Source of the DNA: Cloeon dipterum
Taxonomy: Eukaryota > Arthropoda > Insecta > Ephemeroptera > Baetidae
Reading direction: 5' to 3'
DNA length: 64,000 nt
Assembly (NCBI RefSeq): GCF_949628265.1
Contig: NC_088786.1
Span: 9,052,001-9,116,000 of the forward strand
Each line of letters starts with the position of its first letter. Positions within the stretch are counted from its first letter, which is position 1. Below are positions 16,894 through 29,553 of this stretch, piece by piece. The notes beneath the pieces are model-generated. The model was not told where the DNA came from. It saw only the letters and a list, made by a program, of their open reading frames with translations, and made no database searches. Both the position numbers and the translations under genes were made by a program.

Positions 16894-17802
16894 GCACGAC
16901 TTAATGAACAGTGTCGTCGCATAAATCTTATTATGCTAATTTATTGCCAGCGATTTATTTTTTTTGTTGAAAACGCATTTTGACGCAGAAGCAAGAAAAT
17001 AAGGTGTTACCATTGCCAATAGTCTCCGTTTCATTACTTCTCTGTTAATATGCCGAAAACTGGTTTCCAAAAATAAAAGTGAAATCTTGTCTGTCTCCTG
17101 AGTCTATTTATAGCCCTCCTCGGATGTTTATAAAAAAACTGTCGCCCTTTTAAACGTGAAAGTGAATATACGGTCGAGTTTAATAAAGTGTAAATTTGAG
17201 CTCGTCTCACCAGGTGTTTAATGTAATTACTGTTATGACGAAAAGCACTTAATAAGTATGATGTAGAGCTCATAAATATCAAAAATTAATATTATCGCGT
17301 GCTGACTTCATTTAAGTCCGCAGTTTATTATATCTTTAACGAGCCAATATATATCGCGTTTAAAATCAAAGCAATCAATTTTGATCAATATTACAGCTTA
17401 CTTAACCAAATGGCAGGCTTAAACTGCTTTACAAAACGTGCGCATCATCTTTGAAGTTTTTTTCTGCAATTACCAGTACGCACTCTCAGACGCTTGGTTG
17501 TGGACCCCACGCGCAGTCACGTCCGCACCGAAATAACATCGATATACGTATTCGACTGAGCTAATTCATTTAGCACCGGCCGCAGTGCTGAAACGTGGAT
17601 TGACCTCAATTCGGCGACACGGTGCCTCCTGCTGCGCGTTTTCAACGCCACAATATTGAACCAAAACGTAGACCACTGGCACCGATAATGGCCCGATTGG
17701 TGCTTTGTGGTATCAATTTTCTTATCTCGAGGCACCCTTTGCCCCTGATGTTTGACAATGATTTTGAGAACAAATTTAGCGCAGTTTTCTATGTGTTACA
17801 AC
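16894..17802. other. Intergenic, upstream of tRNA-Thr
   Basis: No supported gene. AT-rich, with small open frames at 17034-17282 and 17517-17825 that match nothing I recognise. Confidence 0.5.
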
Positions 17803-17876
17803 GGCGCCGTGGCTTAGTTGGTTAAAGCGCCTGTCTAGTAAACAGGAGATCGTGAGTTCGAATCTCGCCGGTGCCT
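17803..17876 (+). tRNA. tRNA-Thr (anticodon AGU)
   Basis: A 74-base cloverleaf. The acceptor arm GGCGCCG pairs with CGGTGCC (with G-U wobble) followed by discriminator T. The D-arm holds box A TGGCTTAGTTGG. The anticodon stem CCTGT/ACAGG closes the loop CTAGTAA, anticodon AGT. The T-arm GTGAG-TTCGAAT-CTCGC holds box B. There is no intron. The encoded A34 would be read as inosine, decoding ACU, ACC and ACA. Confidence 0.96.
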
Positions 17877-17888
17877 GGTCAATTGACC

Positions 17889-17893
17889 TTTTT
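17889..17893 (+). terminator. RNA polymerase III terminator of tRNA-Thr
   Basis: A run of five T begins 13 bases after the tRNA end, as expected for Pol III termination. Confidence 0.6.
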
Positions 17894-20010
17894 AGTTCAA
17901 ATTGTGAGATTGAGTTTTTGGAACGTGATTTTTTGACAGCGAGGGTGATAATAACGTTATTGAATTTAATTTAAAATAAATGGTGGCGAAATTCTAATAA
18001 GCTAACACTCGTATTTGGGGTGTAGGGAAGGGGCTGCTATAATAATTTTTAGAATTTCACCAATGTGCCCTATTAAATATCCTTTATTTTATCCACTTTT
18101 TTACCAAAAGTATAGAATTAGTCAAATTATCGAAATTATGTCTAGAAAATTTTACTAATTTAAATAGATTTAAATTTCAGGCGGTGCAAAAGTCAATTTT
18201 TATAATGATATTATGTAAAAAGAAACTGGCAAGTTTATGCAAATTCCTCGTAGTTGAATTTTCAAATAATCAGAAAAAAATGTTGAATAAACACATTGCC
18301 TAATGAAGAAAATTATCCAGTAAATTAATTAAAAGTAATAAATTTCTTGATATTTTTAACAAGCGATGCAAAAGTTAACATTAGAGGTCTCACAATCAGC
18401 CCCTCTCGCTGCGCTAGTTGGCAAATTTTGGGTTAAGTGCGGTAAAATGCCAGCCGACACGTGACTTTAGCTAATCTTAGTCACGCCAGCCGCAGGTCAA
18501 AATGTTGAAAACTCAAAAACTGCCACATAACAATTTGACTCCAGCCCGAAGAGCCTATGAGCTTAATTAATCTCACTTTTTAAAGTTTTTCAGCCGCACC
18601 AGTTGCTAAGCCACCGGCAACAATTCTTAGCCACTGCCGCCGAGCCAGAATTTGGCTGCAGCTGATTCGACAAAAGCCGCCACCTAACACTACGTGGCTG
18701 AAACTCCCCCTCTATATTGTTTCAGTTATAAAGCTAAAAAAAGTATAAATTTTTACCAAAAAGCGAGCATATATTGAGATAAATGTTCTACAAAAGTGCA
18801 TATCAAATGGTCTCTTAAGCACTAATTCAGGAAAATCTGCATTATAAAAGGTTCAGATTTTTTATATATTCAGAAAAAAAATCTCCAAGACGTTGTGTTC
18901 GTTTTGGTTCTACTTAATCAATTTTCTGCAGTCTGTGATGCCCACACTCTTATCTTATTATCATCTATGCTTGAAGTTAAATCCAACCGTTTTCAACTCC
19001 TTTATATAGTAAAAATAAAAGACTAAACTTTTAAGAACTCGGACTGATTGATTTCTAGTGCAAAAAGGACTTCTGTGAAAGCGATAAGGAATTCCTCGCA
19101 AACTGTCGTTTTTACTGTTTACGAGACTGAACTTGTTTAATCCACTGTTTTGCACTCTCACCAAAACAAATACTCGCATTTGGAGTAAGTGCAAGTACAT
19201 GGTGAGGCTTGGCTTGTTAACCCTAATATGTAAACGTGTTTAATGCCCTACGCATGGAGAGTGCCGTAAATCAATCAACACAGCGATAAGTTCATCGATA
19301 CGGCGCATAATTAACTCGAGAAAGCCAATGATCTATGCGTTTGAATGGAATACTTCTTTCGGAAAATATATTAGCCACTTACGGCAGACCGCAGTAGAGG
19401 ATATTTTCTTCATGGTCCACTCGCTCCGCACGCTTATTGTGGGAGACATTTGCATACTAAAACTAGCAAGAAAGTCTTATTGATTCGTATGATTTACACA
19501 TTAAGATAGATATTTCACACCTCGAATAAAATAAATGACGACCAGGATGCACAAAATGTGGTGCACGCAACCTAATTAATAATCATCACAAGACTAACAA
19601 GTGATATGGAAGTTTCAAACGGTCACGATTGTTGAGAGTAATCCTCAAATGCAAACAGGTTCCGCACTTTTGCGCGACAGCTTATAAAAACCTTTATTTA
19701 CTTGAGCCTCTTATAAGGCTGATCGGAATAAAAAAGAAATTGCGATCGCGTAAGCGAGCGTCTGCGATTGGCTAGATTTTAGTGCCCATTCCGTGCTCTT
19801 CGGCCCTCCCAATATTTGCTTACTCATTTGACCAGAGTAATTTTGGGGATCAGAGAAGAAAGTGTTGCGTCGTTTATTATTCAAGCAGGGCTACTCTACT
19901 TGTTTTCCAATGGCTGTTCCACGTTTAGTCCATTTCCAGCTTGCGAAGGTGGGGTCGTGGGAGATCAAATCTCACTAACCACCAGACGAGCCACCACTTC
20001 CATGAGCTCA
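17894..20010. other. Intergenic, upstream of the Pro/Ala/Thr-rich gene
   Basis: No supported gene. A GC-richer patch at 18395-18715 contains many short CAGCC/AGCCAC/GCCGCC words, and 19280-19310 contains CGATAAG and ATCGAT words. These may be regulatory for the downstream gene, but no specific factor can be assigned. Confidence 0.35.
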
Positions 20011-20018
20011 TATAAATA
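20011..20018 (+). promoter_or_regulatory. TATA box of the Pro/Ala/Thr-rich gene
   Basis: TATAAATA lies about 28 bp before TTCACTTG (initiator-like, near 20039) and 59 bp before the ATG at 20070. The spacing makes a short 5' UTR. Confidence 0.65.
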
Positions 20019-20069
20019 GGAAGGAATCGCTTGATAATTCACTTGCACTTTACCCAAGTAGCCGACAAC

Positions 20070-22039
20070 ATGGAGCAACGGCGCAACAACATTAAGGTTA
20101 GACAAACAGCTTTTCTATCGATTCTGAGTACTTTCTTCGTCTTTTCATTTTTTCAGTATTCAAATCAAGTAGCTCAAATTACAAATTATTATTTCAGTCA
20201 TAATAATTCTAAGAGCGTTGCTATTTAACATGGCAATTTGAATTATTTATTGAGTACATCTTTATGAATGAACTTTAAGATCTTTTAACTCATATTTGTC
20301 TGATACTTGAGAATCCTGAATTCAAGGTTGGATGATATCTCCGATAACTTCAAATTTGCTTTGAAAGTCAATAATCAGGAGAACAATAATAATAATATAG
20401 CATCGATTTTTTAATATACTGGTAATGTACTGGTATTCATAAACTAAAAAAATGAGAGGAATAACCATTTTTTAATATTTCCAGGTGACATTCGCTCTCC
20501 TTTTCCTCTTCATCTCACCAAGCTGGTCATTTTTCCTTCCCTTCAACACCGAACCTGCTGCCAGGATTATCGTGCGAAAGCAACACCTCCTGCAGTATCC
20601 CAGTAGCAGGAGGTACGTCCTGACGCAAAACCTGCAGCATGACCAGTTCCTCGGGTTTTCTCCTTCTTTGAAATCCCAGGGAGGATTCATCCCTTACTAC
20701 TCCACTAATGGACAAGTCGTTTTGAACGAGGTCCAACCTGCGGCTCTTCCCGCCGCTCTCCCTGCCTTCCCGGCTGCTCCTGCACTTCCGACTCTTCCCG
20801 CCGCTCCTGCATTGCCGGCTCTGCCTGTCCTCCCAGTCGTCACCGAGGCCCCCACCACCCTGCCACCGCCACCACCAACGACGACCGCTGCTCCGGTCAC
20901 CACCGCCGCCCCCACAACAACCCCTGAGCCAACTACCACCACTGCTGCTCCCCCACCACCGGCTCCCGAGACTCCTGCCCCTGAAATTCCAGCTCCCGCT
21001 CCTCCGGCACCTGAAGTTCCCGTCGCCGCTCCAGCGCCTGTTGCTGTTGCCGCTCCTGCTCCTCAGATCGTGACCATCCAGCCCAGCCAGGGCTTCCCTC
21101 AGGGCATCATCGCCGTCCAGCCCATCATCACTCATGGTGGCTTCCTGAATTTGGGCTCCCACGGACAGGCTGCTGCGTTCCCCGCTCAGGGACTGGCCAA
21201 CAACGCCGCTCTGAGCTTCCTGCAGTCTCTCCTCGGACAGCACCTGCCGGCTGCTGCGCCCGCTGCTCCTGCCCCCGCTGAGCCCGAAGCTCCTGCTGCC
21301 CCCGAACCCGTAGCTACCGAAGCCCCCGTCATGGTGATCGTGACCGAGGCCCCCACTACCACCGCCGCCCCGACGACTCCTGCCCCGCCCGTTCCCGCGC
21401 CTGCTCCCGCTCGCCCTGAGATTACGTTTGTCGTCATTCCGGCTCCCCAGCCTGCCCCCGTGGCTCCCGCTTACTTGCCTCCCGCGAACCAAGCCCCGGC
21501 TCCTGCACAAACCATTCCCCAGGGACTCTTCCCGCAGGGATGGAACTTCGGCCAGAATGCCGGACAGCCTTCCGTGTCCGACAATGATAAATTCCTGATC
21601 AATGTTCCCGAGTTCAACCAGCCGAAATCCGAAGCCACCCCCGGCGATGATGGTGCCGAGAGCAATTACAAAGTGGTCGTCAACCACAACTCAGGAGCCG
21701 ATGCTTCCATCAGATCGTCTTTCTCGAGCTTCAGACCCCATCACATCAAGAGCGCGCAACCTGCCGCTGTCCACAATTATGTATATGGCCAGAAATTCCA
21801 GCACGAGCAGCCGTTGGTCGGAAGTCAAGCCACCGTAAGTTGATATACATTTTAGTAAATTTATGCAAACTGCTCGGCATGCCTGTTATGCATGCTGCGT
21901 TCAGCGCAAGGCAAGAGTCAAAATTAACGCACAATTTTATTTTTATTTCCAGGGTCCTGCTGGCCACTATGATTTTGGATACGCCTCCAACAACCATTAC
22001 GTCGCGCAGGGCAGGAAATACAGAAGAGAGAGCAGCTAA
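20070..22039 (+). CDS. Secreted proline/alanine/threonine-rich protein (mucin- or cuticle-like)
   Basis: Three exons (20070-20096, 20485-21834, 21953-22039) give 487 residues. Exon 1 codes only MEQRRNNIK; the hydrophobic core of the signal peptide (VTFALLFLF..) begins in exon 2. A split just before the signal peptide is common in insect cuticle genes. Residues about 85-350 are low-complexity: AAPALP repeats, PPPP, and two TEAPTT-started Thr/Pro blocks likely to be O-glycosylated. A short hydrophobic, Gln/His-containing stretch interrupts them. The C-terminal third is more ordered and ends YDFGYASNNHYVAQG and a basic tail. No chitin-binding RR consensus is evident. I infer a structural extracellular protein of cuticle or a mucous layer; the exact family is unknown. 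GC-rich codon use here contrasts with the AT-rich flanks. Confidence 0.82.
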
Positions 22040-22174
22040 ATGAGATTCGTTTTTATTCTGAAATTGCTCATTCATCAACCAAAGCTCAATTTTCTGCAGC
22101 CAAACAGTTAACATCATTGTAAATAATGCCCATATTGTGCCACATTAAAACCTCATAGCCTTACGTTTTACATC

Positions 22175-22180
22175 AATAAA
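22175..22180 (+). terminator. Polyadenylation signal of the Pro/Ala/Thr-rich gene
   Basis: AATAAA 135 bp after the stop codon, inside the 221-bp gap to the convergent lipase gene. Confidence 0.6.
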
Positions 22181-22260
22181 AAGGAAATTAAAATAATCGA
22201 GATTTTAGTTAAATTTAAACCCTGATGAAAATTATATCAAATATTTCAACTTTAAATGAA

Positions 22261-24743
22261 TTAACCAGTCACGTTTCTCGGCAAATAGTTCCTCCCATAA
22301 ACATGATCGCGGCCCAAGGCGTAAGGTGGCTGTGACCCCGAATCCAGGAAGAATTGTCCATGTTTCCTAAAATAAACATTGAATGTATTATCAAGTATTT
22401 GCGGAGAAAGTTTCGGCGAATTACCTCGGTTCAGCGAACTCGCCCATCAAGGCTATGCTGTCGGTTGACCAGTCGCAAAGACCTGCTCGATAAGCGATCC
22501 AGCTTCTACATTCTTTTCCCCAAAAGCCACTCTCACTGTCAATCGATTCCGCATAAATGATAGGCGCTCTGGCGTGCGAACAGCTCGCCGTGTCTACTGA
22601 ATTAAATCAAAATTTACTGCTGTCAATTAGGTAACGATTCGAACCATAAACTTCTGGTCCCGCGCATCCAGGTTGAACCGTGCCTCCGTTGACGTAAAAG
22701 TCTACGTGACCATTGGGCCCGAGTTTGCCTGCAATCAATTTCAACGTTGATGTATAAAACTGTTATCTCTTTTGCACGCAGACCTTTATTTCCGGCGTTT
22801 GTGTGGATAACGTCAACGAAGTGCGCGTCGCTTCTGTCCAAGACGGTGTCTCTGCTGAGAGTCGCAAAAAGTGGCATAGCTGGATCAAGTCCTAAAATAA
22901 TTAATGTCACAGTGATTTAATTAGAATTTGACTAGAGGTTTACATGTAATTATCATCTCTGACTTGAACTGTCGTCAATCATATATTAAATTTTATACAA
23001 AATGATACACCAATTTCTTAAAATTTAAAATAATGTGGAAACTGAAGATATTAGTTTTGAAGCCTATAAAGCATATGACAGTCGTACAAATGGTTTTCAA
23101 TTAGTAAAAATCGTGAATATAATCCAGGGCATTTTTATAAATTAATTTTTATAATATTCAAATTTAGAATTTTACTGTGTGATTTAAATATTTATTTGAA
23201 CAAGCTGCATTTTTTTGCCTACTGATTTACAAAACCAGAAATTAAATCTTGAACAATTGAAGGAACTTATATTACCTGTGATTCTCCTCAGTTTTCCAAC
23301 TTTGTTGTTTCGGAGATACTTTGCCACTTGGCCAGTCACCTGGGCACCAAGGCTGAATCCAATCAAGTGAATTGATTTGAACGGCACATTGTAGTTTTTC
23401 ACCAGCACCTCGATCAAATGAGCCGTGCATTTTCCCGCAGCCTCAACGTTTGAAGTAGCTTGAATGTAGCAGGGTGACTGGGCCAGTTTTCCCCAGTCGA
23501 CGGTAATAACATTGTACTCGCCGTGCTTCAGCAAAGCTGTCGAATCGACAATAGATTAAGCAATATTTTATTTATATTCTTTTGACTCACCGGGTCTGAT
23601 TTCCGGATTTGGTGCATAGTCTTTGTTGCCGGTGTACCCGTGGATTAGAAACTTGAATGGCGTATCTTTTGCGAAAGGTGCTTTTCTCAAATTATAGTCG
23701 TCAAGAGTTAATTCATATGGATCTTCGGGATTTTCTCTTTAAAAAAGTCGAATTAAATGAAAAATTAATACTGTGTTTAGTGCGAATTACGTAAAACAAA
23801 CCTGGTGTACAAATAAAATGAAATGTTTTCATTTGGGCACTCCAAATCTGTGACAAAACAATCTCTCAAGTCTCTATTTTCAAGGAAATTCTCAGTATCG
23901 TCTTCAGGGAAGTTTTCCACATTTTCCCCATCTGCTGGTGAAGAGAATTAAAAAATAAGTTTATTAGCCTCTCCAGATAGCATTAATAAAACCGCTAAAT
24001 ACGATTCGATAAAACGTGTCCACCAGACGTTTTTCTCGGTAATCCATTGATAAGCTAATGGAATTCTGTTGTTATCAACCGTGTCTTTTACTTCCCTTTT
24101 TTGTGTAAGCAATAGCTGTCACTGATTATAAACATACACATCATTCAACATAACAAACGAGCCATAAGCATGTGCAATTGAACAGCTAGGTGTCAGTTTT
24201 GCGAAACTGAATGTTGTTTGAAGAGTTGTTTATTGACCTGTAAGATCTGATATCTGTAACTGCATGCTAGCTACTTATTTATATATTGTTGTTTATTCTT
24301 GCTAGAGTTCTTAAGGAATTTTTTCCTAAAATTTCAAGCTTGAAATTATTATTTTCAAATAGTTAAACGGGAAGAGTTTCTTCATGAAAATTATTCTACC
24401 GATCAAGTTTTTAATCCATAACTTCCTATAGAGAAAAAATGGGAATTTCTCCTTCATTTTAATATTAAAATTAATAAAATGGTACCTTCCATAATGTATT
24501 TCTCTGAAAGGTGTGAAACATAATATGTTAAAAATTCAGTATACGAGTATAACTCACAATATGATCTCGAAATGTCACTTTCGCGAGACAGCTTACAACA
24601 ACTGTAGAAACACACAACAAAAAATAAATCGTTTCCTTACCCAAGTGCTGGGGTATTGCGTGTATTCGACTCGATATGAAGACGAAGGCAAGGATCACAG
24701 AAGACACCGTCCTCAGATAAGAGTAATTTACTGCCGTAGCCAT
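22261..24743 (-). CDS. Pancreatic-type lipase, copy 1 (secreted)
   Basis: Eight exons on minus (24743-24641, 23931-23802, 23736-23591, 23536-23276, 22891-22784, 22728-22645, 22593-22425, 22366-22261) give 368 residues. The signal peptide lies in exon 1 (SSVILAFVFISS). FLIHGYTGN is the conserved strand before the oxyanion region. The nucleophile elbow GFSLGA contains Ser188, GLDPA contains Asp216, and CSHARA contains His284, so the triad of the alpha/beta-hydrolase lipase family is intact. Substrate could be triacylglycerol or phospholipid; insect members of this group do both. Compared with its neighbour at 25473-28585 it has one extra intron (22729-22783) inside an otherwise length-identical region. 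It runs convergent to the Pro-rich gene. Confidence 0.92.
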
Positions 24744-24824
24744 TGAGATATACCGAGTAATTGCCTCGGAGACCGCCAGAGAAACAATAAATAATATAAA
24801 GCTTTGGCACCCACCCACAATACA

Positions 24825-24831
24825 TTTTATA
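24825..24831 (-). promoter_or_regulatory. Possible TATA box of lipase copy 1
   Basis: On the minus strand this reads TATAAAA, about 82 bp before the ATG. The distance allows a short 5' UTR. No strong initiator was identified, so support is moderate. Confidence 0.4.
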
Positions 24832-25472
24832 TTTTTCCTCCACTCTCACTCAACTGCACGATTTCGAGCGACAATTAGTAAAATTATCAGCAACCTCATT
24901 CTTCCGAGCGAAAATGGTAGACATGCTCAGAATTATTAATCGAATAAAACTTTCAAGCATGACCTACAATTAATTTCGCTCTTTGTGTTTCTATTTGCAA
25001 TTAATTAGTGTCAACTCGAGTAATAATTTTATCTTTTAATTATACATGCCTAATCATATTGGATCATATTTGGATAAAATATTCCAAATTTTTAGCTCCT
25101 CGCATCTTTATATATCGATCTGTAAAAATGCTCTCAAGGTCAAGGTCCTTTAATTTCAGTTAATTTCTTGAAATGACGATTATAGCTGAACGTTTTTTAT
25201 ATTAATACGTTCAAGCAATCTAGTTTTTTAGGGAAAATTTCTTAATTGATTGACACGAAGCAATTTTTATCTTTTCAAAGTTTGGAAACTAGAATGAAAT
25301 TAGGTTTGGTGAATGATAAGATTATAGATTTATTACAAAACATTTTTATATAAAAATCAATCAAAAATATGTGTGTGCAGAATGATTCACCTACTATACT
25401 TTGTACATTTTCATTCTTTAAAATCTAAAAATGCATTTGAATCAAATTAAATAAAAAATACTGCATGAATAT
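24832..25472. other. Intergenic between the two lipases
   Basis: AT-rich, no supported exon. TTTATT at 25329-25334 reads AATAAA on minus, about 140 bp past the stop of lipase copy 2, and is a plausible polyadenylation signal for it. Confidence 0.5.
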
Positions 25473-28400
25473 TCATTCGTCTGCCATTTGATACGGCTCC
25501 TTAGCGTGCGTTCTCAAGAAGAAGTTGCCGGTCATGCTGAAAAGCAATCAAATCAGAATTGGAAGCGAAAATAACAGCAAACAGAAATTCACCTCTCAGA
25601 GCGGTCCGGCAGCTCATGGCTGCCCATAAAGATGCTGGATGATTCGGGACAGTTTTCTAGTTCATAGGCGTGCCATGACATGCAAGACTCGGCTTTGAAG
25701 CCATTATCAGTCAAGAGTGCTTCTGCGAAGTAGTAGTAGGCCCTCCTGTGACTGCACACAGCTGAAAATACAAATTAAATATTAGAAAGGGAACAAATTA
25801 CAATGACAAAATTTGCTTGGATGTGTATTAAAGTGTTTCTGCGTGGAACAAATTTCTTTCTGACCAACTTTACATGACTGATTGACTCTCTTTTTTTAAT
25901 TATTTGTGACCGATTTGTCCTCTAGGCTATTTTTAATTACCGACAAAATCCATGAAGCAGCCAGGCTGAGGCCACGAGCCACCGTTTGGGAAGAAATCAA
26001 CCTTTCCAATAGGGTCTAAGTAGCCCAAATATCCTCCAGAGGTGTGCACAACCTCAACATAATCAGCATCTGTCACGTCCAGTCTTTCGTCTAGTGGAGA
26101 TCCACCGTAGAGAACGCTAGCTGGGTCCAGACCTGAAATCAAATGTAGCCAAATTATTTGTTCTGCCAATTGATGCAAAATGATGGAACAAAAATTGTGA
26201 ATTTAAGATAAGTTAATACTTATTATGTTGCATTTTTTGCTCTTTTTTTGCTCCGAGGACCGGGAAGTTTTTTTTGCTCTTTTTATCCCTGTCCTCTCGG
26301 ACCGGGCCCACTGAAGGGCCAGTTTAACGCTTAAAATTAATTTTACTTAGATTTCATCATTTACCAATGACTATATTTATTGTATTTTAAAAAGTTTACA
26401 CAGTAAAATTAGAACGATTTAATTTCAACCATTTTTTAAACGATGTAACTTAATATAACCATGACAAACTTTGCCAGTAACATGATTTTGTACTCTAAAA
26501 ATTTGGCAACATCTAAAATTGTTAGAAAATTTACTCTTTTTAAATAGATTTTGTATGTACAAATTTATATATTTATAAATGTATAAATTTATATAATAAC
26601 AGAACATTTAAATTAATATATAAATAACTTTTATTTTTATAAAATTATTTTTTTTATTTTAATATAATTTATATTTTTAGTTAAATGATGTAATTTAAAT
26701 ATAAATATGGTTGTATAAAACTTTTAACACAAAAATTAAATTGTTTTTGATAAATAAATAATTTGGCTAGGCTCAGTTTGTGTTCAATTAAATCATTAAC
26801 ATTTGTTGACTTATTTTATCTACTTAATGGAATTATAGGTTTGACTCATTATACTAACAATATTAAGATATCAATAATTAATGAAATGCTGAAGAATGGA
26901 AAATGAAATTTTGTCTGGATTGCATGTGTCTATAAAATGAAGCCCTTACCTGTGATCCTGGGCAACTTCTGGCCGGTGAGCGACGCAATTTTGGCTCCAG
27001 CAATGCCAGCTACGTGGGAGCCAAGGCTGAATCCAACTATATGAAAATCACGGACGTTCGCGTTGCTCGAGTTGACCAGATGCTCAATGAGATACGCAAC
27101 CCGCCTGCCGACGTAGCGCGTGTTGCCGACGGCAGCCTTGTACCAGGGGGTTCCCGCCAACTGCGACCAGTCGACCAGAAACACGTTCGCGTCTTCCTTG
27201 GTGAGAAAGGCTGCATATACAAAGGAAAAATTAAATCTTTTGGACAGGGGAGAGAGAAATTGTTATACCCTCTTTCAAAATAGGATACATAAGGGATGTT
27301 TGGACACCATCGCCGAAGCCGTGGATTAGGAACTTTGTCGGCCGACTCGATTTAAAGAATTTAAAGGATGGCTTGCACGATTTTTTGAAGTATGCTCGCT
27401 CTGGCTCATCAGGATTGTCTCTAGAATAAAATCAAATTTCATTAAGAAATTCATCTGATCCGAGAATTGAAAATGAAAAAATATATGCACAAGTTTGAAG
27501 TATTCATTTATAGAATTTAATCTTTGTGAATTTTTACACGGGAAATTAAATTTAATAACAGAACACAACAAGCAAGTTTTTTGTCATATTTCACCCATAC
27601 CCGCCCATTACTAAATCATTCCGTGTAAAGCAAGAAAATGTTACAACTTGTTTACAAGAAATTTTCCGAAAATAATTGCTAAAGGGGAGAGCGGTAGAAA
27701 TTTTTAATTCTAGCAAATAAAGTTAAATTTAGCCACTCTCATCTTCTTGAAGCTATAGTTTAATTTCACATATAAAATCGTTAATGATAACAATGTACAA
27801 TGCATTTAGACAGTTTTTCAGCTTGTCTCAATGTTGCTCATATTCAAATAATTAGACGAAAACGATTCAAAGTTTTGAAATATTTAGAAAGTTGTACGTT
27901 TAGTCAGCTAGCATAAATCTCCTCTTGTATTATTTAAATTGAGTGCTGAGTCAAACACGTCCTCTTTTTTTGAGTGTGATCAAATCATGAATAAATTTAC
28001 TCCGTAACATGCCTCAAATATAATTGAAGCTGTGTGAGCTTTCTAAATATTTCGATAATAAGTTCCGGGCCAACATCACGGAAAATTTACTGGTCCCTTT
28101 TTGGTCTTGTACCTGCTATACAAGAAAAATTCAACGTCGGTGGGCCTCATGTATCTCAAGGCATCGTCCATCGCCGGAGGCGGCGACAGAACGGCCAGGT
28201 GGACCTCTCCGTTGGCGCCAGGCATCAGCATCCACTCAACTCCTTCACCAGGACTCGCCTGTATCGTGGAAATTGCTTCCTCGACCTCATTGTCCGTCTC
28301 ATCTTCCTCCGCTCCGGCAGGTTCTAGCACCGGCGGAATTATTTCAATCCCTGGCCGCGCAAAAACTACGAAAATTCAAAATAAAAAAGTAAATAAATAA

Positions 28401-28585
28401 AAATATTAACACGTGGCTATGCTGAAGGTGTGTTCGATAAATTCTATATAATTATTTCTAAACCACTGATATTAATTTTAATGGCTAGAAATTGTAGAGC
28501 AAGGTGAAGGGCAAGTTCAGCAAAAATTTGGCTTACCTTGCACCGCGAAGTGGACGAGGAGGGCAGCTGGCAAAAGGTGGTGCAT
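25473..28585 (-). CDS. Pancreatic-type lipase, copy 2 (secreted)
   Basis: Seven exons on minus (28585-28537, 28365-28113, 27420-27269, 27210-26950, 26132-25941, 25761-25593, 25536-25473) give 379 residues. Exon 1 codes a signal peptide (MHHLLPAALLVHFAVQG). Exon 2 adds a Pro/Glu-rich N-terminal segment with EEDETDNEVEE that copy 1 lacks. FLIHGFGDG precedes the nucleophile elbow GFSLGS with Ser213; Asp241 is in GLDPA and His307 in CSHRRA. The triad is complete. Exons for the catalytic core have the same lengths as in copy 1 (261 and 169 nt; 192 nt against 108+84), which shows a tandem paralog pair. The intron 26133-26949 is AT-rich and contains a small patch near 26240-26320 with two ggaccggg words. 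Confidence 0.92.
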
Positions 28586-29553
28586 GCTGGCCGCGCACTG
28601 TCGCCTCAACAGAGATGGACTGGCGCGGGTGTGAGTTGCTTCCGCGATTTATGTCACTGTTGTCCTTACTTTTATCATAATTATGCACGCGATTGCCGAT
28701 CCACATTAAAATAACAGGATCCGCATGAAAAGCAAAGCGCGACTGCCCGCACAGCCTTTGCGACTCCAAGTGCGTGAGGAAAATAAATTTCAACTTTTTG
28801 GGACAAGGTTGTTGATTTTGATAAAAATCAGGTAAATTCAACACCATTATTACTGCATTTGTTATCAAACGGAGCGACGCGTCTACAATATTTGCGCGGC
28901 GTTTCTCGACGTGTGGCTGACACAATGTTTGTTTTATGTCTGACAACTCTTCTCGTGCAGTGTCAGGAAGAACATCGTTTGATTCACGGCTCTCATTGCT
29001 GCCGATAAGCGGCTCAATTATATCTGACTATGAAGGATTGGATGTGGCGTTTCCGCGCTTCCCGCGCCGACATTATCACCGCCGCGATGAAGGAGCGTTG
29101 ACCATTTAAGCCGCAGATAGCACACGGCTAGTTACAATAAATATCTCCGTTTGAATTATTTATGGCAGCCGCAGTGAATAATACGGCTGATATTCAAAAC
29201 GGGTCGGTTTCCGGAATTTCAAATTGCGTTTAAAATTTTCAACACGTGGCATTTGGCTTTCTGAACAATTTGTATATTTATTTTAAAGCTCTGATAAAAC
29301 GTCGTTTACGATTGAAAATCCCTGACAGATATATAAACTCAATAAATTACAAATGTAACAGGCTCCTTAAACTTATAAATTAATTATCTACAGGCGTAAA
29401 TATTCACAGCTTGTTGTTCTTTGCTTGACGCACGCACTCACAATTAAATTGTAAAACCATGGTTCCCAAGTTTGGTGTAATCCACTGATTTTTATCAGCA
29501 CGCAATTGTTTTAAGTCTCTCACTTGTTGTGTCCGAGATTTTGAGCAGCCTCC
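28586..29553. other. Intergenic, 5' flank of lipase copy 2 and 3' flank of protease gene A
   Basis: No supported exon. The minus-strand frame at 28533-28946 merely overlaps the first lipase exon in another reading frame. Confidence 0.5.

Noticed and set aside
20527-21687. 386-codon open frame on the minus strand opposite the Pro-rich gene
   Set aside because: It is a compositional shadow of the GC-rich plus-strand exon. Its Ser/Gly/Arg-rich translation follows from Pro/Ala codons read backwards; the plus frame has a signal peptide, TATA box and splice sites.
26220-26320. T-rich patch with repeated GGACCGGG words in lipase 2 intron
   Set aside because: Looked like the edge of a small element, but no inverted ends, target duplication or second copy are visible.
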